From an uncultured Acidobacteriota bacterium (GTDB lineage Bacteria > Acidobacteriota > Blastocatellia > Pyrinomonadales > Pyrinomonadaceae): a stretch of 64,000 bases of DNA. Positions 19,095 through 29,195 of the stretch are shown here, piece after piece. A program made the translations under genes and the position numbers. The stretch spans positions 62,001 through 126,000 of the forward strand of contig CALMYB010000019.1 in the NCBI GenBank assembly GCA_937873515.1, read 5' to 3'. The stretch's first letter is position 1, and every line of letters starts with the position of its first letter. The notes below the pieces were generated by a model. That model did not search any database and was not told the origin of the DNA. It worked only from the letters and a program-made list of their open reading frames with translations.

Positions 19095-19247
19095 CGTGAT
19101 GTAGATACTTCGTAATTACATTTTGTAAATATTTCGTCAAGCAGCTGCCGATATGCTTCCACTTGGACCTGATCCGGTGTTAGAATCACAGTCATATCGA
19201 AGAGCCTTGACCGTTTTTTGCGAGTTAAAGATAGCACAGTAACAAAC

Positions 19248-19922
19248 ATGGGTAAATCCGGAACCGCCGCGGCATTCTACGATCTTGAGGGCACGCTGGT
19301 CAGCACGAACCTCGTGCATACGCTCGCGTTCTACGCGAAACGCCAGCAAGGCCTGTGGCAAACCACGAAAAAAAGCGTCGAGACGCTCGTAAAACTGCCG
19401 TTCTTCGGCGTCGCGGATCTCTATTCGCGGAATGTCTTTAACGAGGTATTCTTCCGCAGTTACGAAGGGTTTTCGCAGGATCGTTTGCGTTATTTCTCAG
19501 AAGAGCTTTTCGAGGAAGTTCTAAAGCCCGCGATTTTCCCGGGAACGCCTGAACTTATCGCACAGGGCAAAAAGATCGGCCAGCGGCAGGTCGTGCTTAC
19601 CGGCGCGCTGGATTTTACGATCGAGAGGCTGATGGACCACCTCGGTATTGACGATTTCGTTGCGAATCGGCTCGAATTCGTGAATGGCTACGCAACGGGG
19701 CGCGTTCTGCCGCCTGTGATGGCGTCTGCGACAAAGGCGAAGTGGATCCGCGAATACGCCGAAAGAGAGAACGTCAATTTATCCGATTCCTACGCTTATT
19801 CCGACAGCATCTCGGATCTCCCGATGCTCTCGATCGTCGGCCATCCAGTCGCCGTCTGCCCCGATTTCCGCCTGAAACAAACAGCGCGACAGCACGACTG
19901 GGCAGTAGTTGATCTGAAATAA
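19248..19922 (+). CDS. HAD-IB family hydrolase (SerB-like)
   Basis: 224 residues from the ATG at 19248; the longer TTG start is not needed. HAD motif I reads FYDLEGTL, so the second acidic position is Glu instead of the usual Asp. Motif II is VVLTGALDFTIERLMDHLG, and motif IV is YAYSDSISDLPMLSIVGHPVAVCPD. HAD-IB enzymes remove phosphate from small molecules such as phosphoserine and lysophosphatidate-type lipids. It is the first gene of the plus-strand run that continues, after the transposon, with the LarA-like, methyltransferase and multidomain lipid genes, so a lipid phosphate substrate is possible. That is inference. Confidence 0.82.
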   Translation: MGKSGTAAAFYDLEGTLVSTNLVHTLAFYAKRQQGLWQTTKKSVETLVKLPFFGVADLYSRNVFNEVFFRSYEGFSQDRLRYFSEELFEEVLKPAIFPGTPELIAQGKKIGQRQVVLTGALDFTIERLMDHLGIDDFVANRLEFVNGYATGRVLPPVMASATKAKWIREYAERENVNLSDSYAYSDSISDLPMLSIVGHPVAVCPDFRLKQTARQHDWAVVDLK

Positions 19923-19958
19923 AGGGTGATGGGTAATTGCGTACGATTATTGAATTTT

Positions 19959-20045
19959 GCCCGCAAAGCGGGCGGTTACCATAAAGCCTGGGGCGTTTAG
20001 CCCCAGGGATTGATCGGGTGATAACGTCAAGCCCGCAACGCGGGC
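19959..20045. repeat. Hairpin cluster upstream of IS200-like transposase
   Basis: Three perfect stem-loops in 87 bases: GCCCGC-AAA-GCGGGC (19959-19973), CCTGGGGC-GTTTA-GCCCCAGG (19987-20007) and GCCCGC-AAC-GCGGGC (20031-20045). The GCCCGC stem recurs downstream of the transposase, so these are likely its REP-type ends. Confidence 0.8.
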
Positions 20046-20060
20046 GACAGATATAAACGA

Positions 20061-20546
20061 ATGGGTCAGTCATATACGAACCTCCTCTATCACATCGCCT
20101 TTGCAACCAAGGATAGGCAACCGCTGATCGTGGGTGAGCGTAGGGAAAGGCTATATGAATATCTCGGCGGTATCATCCGCAATCTTGGCGGCATATCGCT
20201 TGGGATAAACGGAATGCCGGACCACATGCACGTACTCGCGAAGTTGCGCCCTGATAGAGCGCTTTCCGATATGCTTCGCGATGTAAAAGCGAATTCAAGC
20301 GGATGGATGCATGAAGTTTTTCCTGAGGCGAGCAATTTTGCGTGGCAACGCGGTTATGGGGCGTTCACCGTTAGCGCGTCGCAGGTTGAGAAAGTGCAAC
20401 GTTACATCGCCGAGCAGGAGATACATCATGCGAAACGCGATTTTCGGGATGAGTTTGTCGAATTGCTAGTTAAGAACCGTATCGAGTTTGATGAACGATA
20501 TTTAGAGTTGGGAACGCAGTCGCCCGCGGTGCGGGCTCTTGGGTGA
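20061..20546 (+). CDS. IS200/IS605-like Y1 transposase (REP-associated type)
   Basis: 161 residues. The HUH motif is in GMPDHMHVLAKL (His-Met-His) and the catalytic Tyr is in VEKVQRYIAEQEIHH. The start SYTNLLYHIAFATKDRQPLI is typical of the TnpA_IS200 domain. These enzymes cut and join single-stranded DNA at hairpins, and hairpins flank the gene on both sides. The C-terminal residues (TQSPAVRALG) are encoded by the first copy of the downstream 105-base repeat. The gene looks intact. Confidence 0.9.
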   Translation: MGQSYTNLLYHIAFATKDRQPLIVGERRERLYEYLGGIIRNLGGISLGINGMPDHMHVLAKLRPDRALSDMLRDVKANSSGWMHEVFPEASNFAWQRGYGAFTVSASQVEKVQRYIAEQEIHHAKRDFRDEFVELLVKNRIEFDERYLELGTQSPAVRALG

Positions 20547-20748
20547 TGTGATGCTGATTTCCTAGGGCTCACGCCCTAGGCTTTATGCTGGCACCGGCTT
20601 CGCCGGTTAGATTAGGATAGCTGGTCGCCCGCGGTGCGGGCTCTTGGGTGATGTGATGCTGATTTCCTAGGGCTCACGCCCTAGGCTTTATGCTGGCACC
20701 GGCTTCGCCGGTTAGATTAGGATAGCTGGTCGCCCGCGTTGCGGGCTT
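20520..20748. repeat. 105-bp tandem repeat with three hairpins per unit
   Basis: Two full units (20520-20624, 20625-20729) are identical by eye, followed by 19 bases of a third. Each unit carries three perfect hairpins: GCCCGC-GGT-GCGGGC, CCTAGGGC-TCAC-GCCCTAGG and ACCGGC-TTC-GCCGGT. The array begins inside the end of the transposase gene and stops 10 bases before the LarA-like start, so it forms that gene's leader. Confidence 0.93.
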
Positions 20749-20757
20749 GAAGAACAT

Positions 20758-22359
<1,602 letters not shown>

Positions 22360-22449
22360 TTTTGAAAAAAGTGAAAAAGGAAGAGACTCGGATCCGCCGT
22401 ATGGACGTCATCAGGGGCCAAAATAAGTCACACGGTTGGAGAATTGCAA

Positions 22450-23202
22450 ATGGACGATAGAAAGGAACTTTGGGAAGAGATCGGGACGAGCGAGGCTTAT
22501 TGGGCGGTGGCGACGCATGACAAGTTTCGTGCGGCGAATCTGAATTCCGACTTGAAAGAAGACTTTCTCGAATCGGGTCGCGAGCATATCGACGAGGCAT
22601 GGACGACGTTTCGCGAGATTCTGGGCAGGGATCTTGAACCCGAGAACGCGGTCGATTACGGCTGCGGTGTCGGGCGTTTGGTCATCCCGCTCGCAAAACG
22701 CTGCAAGCACGCGATCGGCGTCGATATTTCGTGGGCGATGCTCAAAGAGGCGAAGCGGAATGCAGAGGCCGCCGGTTGTTCGAACATCACGCTCCAGAGT
22801 GTCGATGAATTCCTTCGTGATGAGGGCGTCGAGTACGATCTCGTGCATACGTATATCGTGCTCCAGCATATAAGCCCTGCGATCGGATATTCGGTGATCG
22901 AAAAGCTGCTGGAGCGTTTGAAGATCGGCGGTTACGCGATGATTCACACCACGTTCCAGGACACTTCGCCGTTCTTCGGGCGTATGCGCGCACGAGTCTA
23001 TCGTGACGTGCCCGGCGTTCATCGGACCTTGAATCGGCTCCGCGGCAGACACGTGCCATTCGTGCCGGTTTACACGTATGACGCGAGGCGCGTCAGGCAG
23101 ATCTTCGCGAAGTACGCTTGCGAGACGCTTTTAGAGAAGGACACGGATCACACCCTTCTCGGCAAGATGTTCTTTCTCCGAAAAGGACCGAGCTCCGCTT
23201 AG
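22450..23202 (+). CDS. Class I SAM-dependent methyltransferase
   Basis: 250 residues from the ATG at 22450, with GGAG upstream; a TTG two codons earlier is the alternative. The SAM-binding motif I is AVDYGCGVGRLVIPLAKRC, followed by AIGVDISWAMLKEAKRNAEAAG (acidic end of strand 2) and YDLVHTYIVLQHISPAIG. The C-terminal part is rich in Arg. The acceptor is unknown. Its place between the LarA-like gene and the reductase/ligase/acyltransferase gene suggests a lipid or lipid head-group substrate. Confidence 0.85.
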   Translation: MDDRKELWEEIGTSEAYWAVATHDKFRAANLNSDLKEDFLESGREHIDEAWTTFREILGRDLEPENAVDYGCGVGRLVIPLAKRCKHAIGVDISWAMLKEAKRNAEAAGCSNITLQSVDEFLRDEGVEYDLVHTYIVLQHISPAIGYSVIEKLLERLKIGGYAMIHTTFQDTSPFFGRMRARVYRDVPGVHRTLNRLRGRHVPFVPVYTYDARRVRQIFAKYACETLLEKDTDHTLLGKMFFLRKGPSSA

Positions 23203-23248
23203 GCACGAGATGTGAATGTTGAAAGATCATGCCGGTGAACCGGCATTT

Positions 23249-23270
23249 GCGGACGGGGGCGTCCGCGTTC
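23249..23270. repeat. Dispersed palindrome (REP family A) at start of multidomain gene
   Basis: The core GCGGACG-GGGG-CGTCCGC followed by GTTC recurs at 41642 and 54881 and, with A for one G, in the acyl-CoA synthetase gene. An 18-base palindrome ATGCCGGT-GA-ACCGGCAT (23229-23246) stands directly before it. The copy ends three bases before the ATG at 23274. Confidence 0.85.
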
Positions 23271-23273
23271 TGT

Positions 23274-26200
23274 ATGAAATTATCACCAACAGAAACACTT
23301 AAGGGCAAGACGATCTTCTTTATCGGCGGGACCGGTTTTGTGGGGAAGGTCACCTTGTCGATGCTGCTCAATAATTTTCCTGATGTGGGACGCGTCTATG
23401 CGACGGTGCGGGCGAGGGACGAGAATGAATCGCAGACGCGCTTCTGGACGAGCATCGTGACCTCGCATACGTTCGATCCGCTTCGTGAGAAGTACGGCGA
23501 CGGCTTCGAGGATTTCATCCGCGAGAAGGTCGTGCCGGTGAACGGCGATGTCGGGAACGAGTTTCTCGGGCTTGATGAAAAAGAAGCGAAGCGGATAATG
23601 CAGGCCACCGACATCATAATAAATGGTGCGGGAAATGTTACGTTCAATCCGCCGCTCGAATCCGCATTGAGGACGAATGTCGTCGGCTCGAACAATATTA
23701 TCAAGCTCGCACGGATGATGAAGAAGCCGCGGCTCGTGCATGTTTCGACGTGTTTTGTCGCGGGCAAGCGTTCGGGTGCGATCTGGGAGAACGAGCCCGT
23801 CGTTGGTTACTTTCCGCGAAAGCGTGAGCTTGTCGGTACGACGTTCGATGTGAATCGCGAGGTCGAGGATTGCGCTCGTCTGAGCGAACAGGCTCGTCAG
23901 GAAGCGGATGATGCTGTGCAGGCCGCGAAGTTTCGCGAACTCGCCCGCACTCGATTCATCGATGAAGGCCGCGACCCCGACGACGAGTCCGAGTTGAAAT
24001 CTGCGATCTTTCGCGAACGCAAGATGTGGATCCGCGAGCGAACCACAGACCTTGGAGCCGAACGCGCCGAATATTGGGGCTGGACGAACATCTACACATA
24101 CTCGAAGTCGCTCGCCGAGCAGATCATTGCCCAGCAGGATGACATCGTTAAATGTCTTGTGCGGCCGAGTATCGTCGAGAGTTCGGTCGCGTATCCTTTT
24201 CCCGGATGGAACGAAGGTTTTACGACGACCGCACCGCTCATTCTCATCGCGCTTCGTGGACAGCCTGTGATTCCCGTGAATGAGAAGCTGATCCTCGATA
24301 TCATCCCGGTCGATATGGTCGCCGGCGTGATCCTTGGGGCGGCTGTTCGTGCTCTTGTTGACGACAAACCGCCGCTGGTTTTTCAAGCTTCGTCAGGCGA
24401 CTCGAATCCGAACAATATGAAACGGATCGTCGGTCTTGTCGGACTCTACAAGCGTCAGCATTTTGATAAGAAGGAGACTGGCAACAAACTCGTCAACCGT
24501 CTTGCAGGGGCCGTTGAGGCAACACCCGTGAAGCAGCGTGCATACGAACTTACTTCCGCCCCAATGCTGAATAAGCTCGCAAAGCGCGCTGACGATATGA
24601 TGGATCGCGTAACGCCTCGTTGGGGCGGCGGACGGATCGGGAACATCGTTGCGGACCTCAAAAAATCGACCGAGAATTTCAAAGAATCAACGCAGGCGAC
24701 TATGGATGCCTTTGCGATGTTCAAGCCTTTCATGATCGACAACGAATATCTTTATCGGTCGGATAACGTCCGCGAACTCGTCTCATCGATCAAGGAAAAG
24801 GAGAAGCCGCTTTTACCATGGTATCCGGAAGGTCTCGATTGGTATGACTATTGGCTGAATATTCATTTTCCGGGAATGCGGAAATGGGTTCTGCCCACGC
24901 TCGAAGAAGAGCTGAAGGCGGTAGAGAAGCGGGCATTCACCTATCGTGATCTGCTCGATCTTTTCGATACGTCGGTCAAGCGGTTCTCGACACGTGTTGC
25001 GATGCGGATCGAACGTGACGGCCGTAAAGAACAGTACACATTTGAGGATGTCAACGAATTGACGCTCCGTGCCGCAGGTTTCTTTGCAGCGAAGGGAATT
25101 CAAGCGGGGGAACGCGTGATCCTGTTCTCGAACAATATGCCCGAATGGGGAATGGCGTATTTCGGGATCTTGAAGGCCGGTGCAACTGCCATCCCGATCG
25201 ACCCCGCAAGCTCGGTCGACGAGGTCATCAATTTCGCCAAGGCGGGCGAGGCGGCGACGATCGTTATCTCGCCAAAGCTTCTCGCAGAGAACGAGGGCCT
25301 GAGATCAAGGCTTAAGGAAGAGTTCGGGAAAGGGGCGCCAAGTTTGTGGAGCTTTGATGAGGTCTTTGAGATCGAGAGCGAGATCGAGGAAGCGAAACGC
25401 AACGCTTTGCTTCCCGCCAAGGTGCCGTCGAATACGATCGCGTCCCTCATCTTTACCTCGGGCACGACCGGAACGCCAAAGGCCGTAATGCTCACACACA
25501 AGAATTTCGTGAACATGGTGTCGATGCTCTCGAGCGTGCTCGAGATGGATCTGACCGACGGAGTGCTGTCGGTTCTGCCGATGCATCACACGTTCGAGTT
25601 TTCGGCGGGTTTTCTTACGCCTTTCTCGAACGGCACTCAGATCACCTACCTGAACGAACTGACCGCCGAAGATCTAACTCGCACGATCGAGAATGGACAC
25701 GTGACCGGTATGGTCGGCGTTCCTGCGCTATGGGAAATGCTGCATCGCAGGATCAAGACGCGTCTGCGCGACCGAGGCGACTGGGTCGCTGACCTTGCAG
25801 ACAACATAATCGACTTCAACGCGTGGATCCGCGATAACACGCCGTTCAATCTTGGCCCGATAATCTTCTTCCCGATCCACCAAGGGATGGGCGGCAAGAT
25901 ACGTTATCTGATATCGGGTGGTTCTGCTTTGAGCGAGAAGGTCCAAAAGGATCTGCATGGCCTTGGCTTTACAGTGCTTGAAGGCTACGGCCTGACTGAA
26001 TCTTCGCCGGTTCTCACCGTAACGAGACCGGGCAATAAACTCTTGAAAGGAAGTGTCGGCAAGCCGCTGCCAGGCGTTGAAGTCAAGATCGAAGATCCGG
26101 ACGCGACGGGAGTCGGCGAGGTCGTTGCACGCGGCCAAAATGTAATGGCCGGTTATTTCAATAATGATGAGGCGACTGAAGCAGTACTCCGCGATCGATG

Positions 26201-27704
26201 GCTCCGCACCGGCGATCTCGGCCGCATCGATGAGGATGGCAACCTATTCATTGTGGGACGCTCGAAGGACGTTATCATCGATTCGAACGGTAAGAACATC
26301 TATCCTGACGAGATCGAGGACCTCTACTCGAAGTCACTCTTTATAAAGGAACTGAGCGTCGTCGGCCTTCCGGATGCGGATGGCGGTGAAAAGATCGCGG
26401 CATTGGTCGTTCCTGATTACGAGAACGACATTGCCTTGTCGCGTAGCGAAGTAAATAAGAAGATCGAGGAGCATTTTCGCGAAGTCGCCGCCGGGCTTCC
26501 GTTCTTTAAGCGTATAAAAGTGATGCATATCACGCCGTTCGAGCTTCCGCGAACAGCGACGCGGAAAGTAAAGCGGCCGGAAGTGGTCGCAATGCTCGAA
26601 AAGTTGGAAGACCGCGCCCGCTCAAAGACAAAGTCGATCGTCGAATCAAAGGGCGACGACAACGTGGCATGGATGCGGAAGATCGTGGCGACCGTTTCAA
26701 ATCGGCCGCTCGGCGATGTGTCCGTTGACAGCAAACTCGCCGATCTAGGATTTGATTCGCTGATGTTCGTCGAGCTGCAGGCGGCGATCGAGGATGCCGG
26801 TGGACGTGTTCTGATGCCCGACACGCTCAACGAAGTTCAGACGGTTCGTGAGCTGCTGACGGTCGTCAATCGGGTCGACAAATCGAAGCGTACCCTCGGA
26901 GAACTCAAAGTTGAGGAGTCGAAGCCTGATGACGACGACATCTACATTCCATCGCTCGTCCGGCGCGTCGGGAACGCCGTCGTCGATCTTGCGCAGGACG
27001 CACTCTATTCAAAGGTTTTGGACACTGCCATCGAAGGACAGAATAACGTGCCGCAGCACGTAAACTTTATCGTTACGCCGAATCATGAATCGCACATTGA
27101 TACAGGCCTTGTAAAGCGTGCTCTGGGAGCTGACGTTGCTGAGCAGACCGTTGCGGTCGCCGCGGCCGATTACTGGTTCGATACAAAATATAAGCGGGCG
27201 TATATGAATAATTTCACGACGCTCGTTCCGATCGAACGCAGCGGCGGCCTTCGCCAATCTCTAAGACACGTTACGCGAATCCTGAATGACGGCTACAACG
27301 CATTGATCTTCCCCGAAGGCACGCGGTCCGTTACAGGCGATATTTCTGAATTCAAACCCGTTATCGGCTATTTGGCGCTGAATCAGAAGGTCGGGATCCT
27401 CCCGATATATATTTGGGGAACCTTTGAAGCATATCCGAAAGGGATGACGATACCGAAGCGCTCAAGCATCGGCGCAAAGATCGGCGCAAAGATCGGAGCG
27501 TTTCTTTCATACGAAGTATTGCGCGATATGACGGCGGGCGTACCGAATGCCGAAGCGTACAGGCTGATCGCGGCTCGGGCACAGCACGAGGTCGAGAAAC
27601 TTCGTGACGGAACGCGCGTTGAATTTGACGTTGCCTACGTGCGAAAAAAATGGCGTGCTGAACGACGAAAGGCTCGAAAGGCAGAGCCCGTCATCGATGA
27701 ATAG
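23274..27704 (+). CDS. Multidomain fatty acyl reductase-AMP ligase-ACP-acyltransferase (ElbD-like)
   Basis: 1476 residues from the ATG at 23274; an ATG at 23229 would add 15 residues read from a repeat. Four domains are visible. Residues 1-540 are a fatty acyl-CoA reductase-type extended SDR (GGTGFVG at 18-24, YTYSK at 274-278). Residues about 555-1110 are an adenylating long-chain acyl ligase (FTSGTTGTPK near 727, GYGLTESSP, RTGDLGRI). Residues about 1125-1200 are an acyl carrier domain (LGFDSLMF, phosphopantetheine Ser 1162). Residues about 1225-1450 are a PlsC-type acyltransferase (NHESHID at 1270-1276, FPEGTRS near 1346). The order resembles my recollection of myxobacterial ElbD, which is needed for ether lipids. 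It could load a fatty acid, reduce it and transfer an acyl or alkyl chain. All key residues are present. Confidence 0.85.
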   Translation: MKLSPTETLKGKTIFFIGGTGFVGKVTLSMLLNNFPDVGRVYATVRARDENESQTRFWTSIVTSHTFDPLREKYGDGFEDFIREKVVPVNGDVGNEFLGLDEKEAKRIMQATDIIINGAGNVTFNPPLESALRTNVVGSNNIIKLARMMKKPRLVHVSTCFVAGKRSGAIWENEPVVGYFPRKRELVGTTFDVNREVEDCARLSEQARQEADDAVQAAKFRELARTRFIDEGRDPDDESELKSAIFRERKMWIRERTTDLGAERAEYWGWTNIYTYSKSLAEQIIAQQDDIVKCLVRPSIVESSVAYPFPGWNEGFTTTAPLILIALRGQPVIPVNEKLILDIIPVDMVAGVILGAAVRALVDDKPPLVFQASSGDSNPNNMKRIVGLVGLYKRQHFDKKETGNKLVNRLAGAVEATPVKQRAYELTSAPMLNKLAKRADDMMDRVTPRWGGGRIGNIVADLKKSTENFKESTQATMDAFAMFKPFMIDNEYLYRSDNVRELVSSIKEKEKPLLPWYPEGLDWYDYWLNIHFPGMRKWVLPTLEEELKAVEKRAFTYRDLLDLFDTSVKRFSTRVAMRIERDGRKEQYTFEDVNELTLRAAGFFAAKGIQAGERVILFSNNMPEWGMAYFGILKAGATAIPIDPASSVDEVINFAKAGEAATIVISPKLLAENEGLRSRLKEEFGKGAPSLWSFDEVFEIESEIEEAKRNALLPAKVPSNTIASLIFTSGTTGTPKAVMLTHKNFVNMVSMLSSVLEMDLTDGVLSVLPMHHTFEFSAGFLTPFSNGTQITYLNELTAEDLTRTIENGHVTGMVGVPALWEMLHRRIKTRLRDRGDWVADLADNIIDFNAWIRDNTPFNLGPIIFFPIHQGMGGKIRYLISGGSALSEKVQKDLHGLGFTVLEGYGLTESSPVLTVTRPGNKLLKGSVGKPLPGVEVKIEDPDATGVGEVVARGQNVMAGYFNNDEATEAVLRDRWLRTGDLGRIDEDGNLFIVGRSKDVIIDSNGKNIYPDEIEDLYSKSLFIKELSVVGLPDADGGEKIAALVVPDYENDIALSRSEVNKKIEEHFREVAAGLPFFKRIKVMHITPFELPRTATRKVKRPEVVAMLEKLEDRARSKTKSIVESKGDDNVAWMRKIVATVSNRPLGDVSVDSKLADLGFDSLMFVELQAAIEDAGGRVLMPDTLNEVQTVRELLTVVNRVDKSKRTLGELKVEESKPDDDDIYIPSLVRRVGNAVVDLAQDALYSKVLDTAIEGQNNVPQHVNFIVTPNHESHIDTGLVKRALGADVAEQTVAVAAADYWFDTKYKRAYMNNFTTLVPIERSGGLRQSLRHVTRILNDGYNALIFPEGTRSVTGDISEFKPVIGYLALNQKVGILPIYIWGTFEAYPKGMTIPKRSSIGAKIGAKIGAFLSYEVLRDMTAGVPNAEAYRLIAARAQHEVEKLRDGTRVEFDVAYVRKKWRAERRKARKAEPVIDE

Positions 27705-27741
27705 TCCTACAGGTTCAGCTAAGGAAAGATCGTAACTACTA

Positions 27742-28776
27742 ATGGCTAAAGCGAAACCGAAAGCGAAGATCAAAGTGCCCAAGAAGATGCTCATCACCGG
27801 AGGCACCGGATTTTTGGGCGCAGAGATAGTGCGTCAGTTGGTTGACTCGGGTGAAAAGAACCTGAGAGTGATGGCATCGAGTGTTCCGGAATGGATGCTC
27901 GATGCAGGCGTAGAGGCGTGTGAAGGCTCGGTAACATCTTCCGAGGACGTAATGCGCGCGGTCAAAGATGTCGAAACTGTCCTGCATCTTGCCGGCAAGG
28001 TCTCGCGTGATAACGCAGACGCCGCGGCAATGAATCGCGTTCATCTTGAAGGGACGCGGATGCTTTGTGAGGCAGCGAGTGAAGCGGGCGTCGGAACGAT
28101 CCTTCTGGCATCCTCGAGCGGCACGATCGCCGTGAGCAAGGAGGAAGAGATATTCGATGAAACATTTCCGCCACCCATCGAGATTATTTCCCGGTGGGCG
28201 TATTACTCGTCGAAATATTATCAGGAACGAACTGCTCTGCTTAACTTTGACGGCAAAGGCAAACGGCTCGTGATATTGAATCCGACGCTGCTGCTCGGGC
28301 CGGGCGACGAAAGATTGTCCTCGACAAAGCCGATCCTTGATTACCTCGGGAAAAAGGTGCCGTATTGTCCGAGCGGCGGGTTAAGCTTTGTCGATGTAAG
28401 GGATGCCGCGACGGCTTTCATTTCCGCCATCGAAAAGGGAAGACATCAGGAAAGGTATTTGCTCGGTGCCGAAAATATGCTCTTTTCTGAATTCTTCGGA
28501 AGGCTTGAAAGATTGTCGGGTGTTCGGGCCCCTAGCTTGCGTGTTCCCAAAAAGTGGGCGTTCGCCGGTGCAACGATGATCGAGTCGCTGTATTCGAATT
28601 GGGGAAAGGCTTCGCCGGTCGCACCCGGCGAGGTCGATCAAGCCGAACACTTTTGGTACCTCGATCCTACAAAAGCAAGAGAGGAGTTAGGCTTCTCTGC
28701 CCGCGATGTCCAAGAGACTTTGAACGATACCGTGGCCTATATTCAAAGGCATTTTCTCGGCGGCGGCCTCTTTTAA
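27742..28776 (+). CDS. NAD-dependent epimerase/dehydratase (extended SDR)
   Basis: 344 residues. A basic N-terminal tail (KAKPKAKIKVPKK) precedes the Rossmann motif MLITGGTGFLGAEIVRQL. TVLHLAGKVSRDN is the usual NAG-like segment, and the active-site pair is in RWAYYSSKYYQERTAL (YxxxK). The closest look is to 3-beta-hydroxysteroid dehydrogenase/dihydroflavonol reductase-type SDRs, which act on hydrophobic carbonyls. It follows the multidomain enzyme by 37 bases, so it is likely the last gene of the same unit and may reduce a lipid keto intermediate. Its stop overlaps, by four bases, the stop of the convergent repeat protein. Confidence 0.85.
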   Translation: MAKAKPKAKIKVPKKMLITGGTGFLGAEIVRQLVDSGEKNLRVMASSVPEWMLDAGVEACEGSVTSSEDVMRAVKDVETVLHLAGKVSRDNADAAAMNRVHLEGTRMLCEAASEAGVGTILLASSSGTIAVSKEEEIFDETFPPPIEIISRWAYYSSKYYQERTALLNFDGKGKRLVILNPTLLLGPGDERLSSTKPILDYLGKKVPYCPSGGLSFVDVRDAATAFISAIEKGRHQERYLLGAENMLFSEFFGRLERLSGVRAPSLRVPKKWAFAGATMIESLYSNWGKASPVAPGEVDQAEHFWYLDPTKAREELGFSARDVQETLNDTVAYIQRHFLGGGLF

Positions 28777-29195
28777 TCCAAAGGGATCAGATCGAAGAAA
28801 AAGAAGATGACGGCGGCTGCTCGAGGTTCGACGCGCGATGCATAGCCGATCGTTCGCCGACTGGAGTTTTCGATGCGGCCATTCTCAAGAATATAACCGA
28901 GCGTACTACGAGACGCATTTTCGACGCGGCCGTTAGACAGCAAATAGCCTATCGTACCCCGGCTTGCGTTTTCGACGGTCCCATTGCTCTTGATGTAGCC
29001 TAGCGTTCTCCGAGACGCATCCTCGACCGTTCCGCTTTTGGAGAGATATCCAACTGTCCGCCTCGACGCATTCTCGATCGTGCCGGAAGACGAAACGTAA
29101 CCTATCGTTCGTCTGCTCGCATTCTCGATCTTCTGCCCGACCACGGCGATAGGGCACAACAAAAAGAAAATGGTGACTAGGAAAAACTTCTTCAT
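28773..29195 (-). CDS. Secreted 17-residue-repeat protein (beta-flower-like)
   Basis: 140 residues from the ATG at 29195, which overlaps the permease stop as ATGA. A signal peptide (KKFFLVTIFFLLCPIAVVGQ) is followed by six tandem 17-residue repeats of the form IENASRRTIGYVSSSGT, with variants ending SNGR or KSGT, and a short hydrophobic tail (AAAVIFFFFDLIPLD). Repeats of this type (IENxxxxTIGYIxxxG) resemble proteins described as five-fold beta-flower proteins. No catalytic residues are apparent, so a structural or binding role is likely. The translational coupling suggests it is made with the amino-acid permease. Confidence 0.75.
   Translation of the reverse strand: MKKFFLVTIFFLLCPIAVVGQKIENASRRTIGYVSSSGTIENASRRTVGYLSKSGTVEDASRRTLGYIKSNGTVENASRGTIGYLLSNGRVENASRSTLGYILENGRIENSSRRTIGYASRVEPRAAAVIFFFFDLIPLD

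Larger units (their letters stand above)
19959..20748 (+). mobile_element. IS200-like/RAYT unit with flanking hairpin repeats
   Basis: A single small transposase gene is bounded on both sides by short GC-rich hairpins that share the stem GCCCGC/GCGGGC. No terminal inverted repeats or target duplication are visible, as expected for HUH single-strand transposition. It lies between the HAD gene and the LarA-like gene and interrupts an otherwise continuous plus-strand cluster. Confidence 0.75.

Noticed and set aside
20520-20748. CRISPR-like repetition
   Set aside because: The repeat unit is 105 bases, back to back without spacers, and full of hairpins; it belongs with the transposase, not a CRISPR array.
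23274-27704. Polyketide or nonribosomal peptide synthase
   Set aside because: There is only one carrier domain, no ketosynthase or condensation domain, and the ends are reductase and PlsC; it is a lipid-type enzyme.
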